Of a DNA stretch of 5,410 bases, positions 5,315 to 5,410 are shown one piece after another (within the stretch, counting starts at the first letter, position 1; each line of letters opens with the position of its first letter). A program made the translations under genes and the position numbers. Source of the DNA: an uncultured Bacteroidales bacterium (GTDB taxonomy: Bacteria > Bacteroidota > Bacteroidia > Bacteroidales > UBA932); assembly GCA_905234775.1 (NCBI GenBank), contig CAJOJC010000084.1, positions 2,544-7,953 of the forward strand, in the 5' to 3' direction. Below the pieces are notes generated by a model. It was not told the DNA's origin and ran no database searches. It saw only the letters and a list, made by a program, of their open reading frames with translations.

Positions 5315-5410
5315 ATGTTTAAAAGATCGCAATATCAAGAATTGGTTTCAAGGTTATCGGAACCTAGGCGTAGGATTCAAGTAGTCTCCGGCCCTAGACA
5401 GGTCGGAAAA
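5315..5410 (+). CDS. P-loop AAA-type ATPase, N-terminal fragment (AAA_14/DUF4143-like), cut by the window edge
   Basis: Thirty-two codons are visible, beginning MFKRSQYQELVSRLSE and ending SGPRQVGK, the start of a Walker A motif that should continue with Thr or Ser. A short basic N terminus, then EPRRRIQVVSGPRQVGK, is typical of the predicted ATPases that pair an N-terminal AAA_14 P-loop domain with a C-terminal DUF4143 domain, often present in several copies in Bacteroidales genomes. Their cellular role is poorly defined. The rest of the gene is outside the window, so the C-terminal domain is not seen. The ATG at 5315 is chosen because it gives the family N terminus and follows a good promoter; an out-of-frame ATG at 5310 runs into a stop after 24 codons. 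The gene is divergent from the minus-strand operon. Confidence 0.82.
   Translation, partial: MFKRSQYQELVSRLSEPRRRIQVVSGPRQVGK

Noticed and set aside
5310..5384. Plus-strand ATG at 5310
   Set aside because: It is out of frame with the ATPase and reaches a stop after 24 codons. The ATG at 5315 gives the recognisable N terminus.

Overview
The window most likely comes from a Bacteroidetes (Bacteroidales-type) chromosome of moderate GC. The support is fourfold: TAnnTTTG-type -7 promoter boxes, no clear Shine-Dalgarno sequences, a long FlaA1/CapD-type nucleotide-sugar dehydratase with the DQAETP..HDLRL signature I associate with this phylum, and the start of a P-loop ATPase of a kind common in gut Bacteroidales. 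This is recognition from memory, not a database result. No rRNA, tRNA, CRISPR array or insertion sequence was seen.

Layout. All complete genes are on the minus strand, so transcription runs right to left. Positions 5168-1864 hold one probable four-gene operon: a small zinc-ribbon protein (5139-4870), a nitroreductase-family flavoprotein (4861-4346), a GNAT acetyltransferase (4344-3922) and a membrane-anchored nucleotide-sugar 4,6-dehydratase (3891-1915). The gaps are 8, 1 and 30 bases. A -7 box (5161-5168) precedes the first gene and a strong intrinsic terminator (1864-1894) follows the last. A second unit of two genes follows: an iron-containing, YqhD/BDH-like alcohol dehydrogenase (1850-672) and, 9 bases later, a small exported beta-rich protein resembling the LEA14 type (662-192). 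It ends at a 12-bp-stem terminator (122-161). Positions 1-120 hold no convincing gene, only a hairpin flanked by a short direct repeat.

The right end is a divergent intergenic region (5140-5314). It holds the operon's minus-strand -7 box, a perfect 8-bp-stem GC palindrome, an array of three direct repeats at an exact 22-bp period, and a near-consensus Bacteroidetes promoter (TTTG-N20-TAGCTTTG) built into that array. It reads into a plus-strand gene that starts at 5315 and leaves the window just after the beginning of its Walker A motif (GPRQVGK).

How the genes relate. The dehydratase points to surface glycan or glycoprotein sugar synthesis, but no glycosyltransferase lies beside it here. The nitroreductase, acetyltransferase and alcohol dehydrogenase look like small-molecule redox and modification enzymes with no visible common pathway. 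No undescribed multi-gene system is evident. The most unusual feature is the phased 22-bp repeat array in the promoter of the right-edge ATPase.
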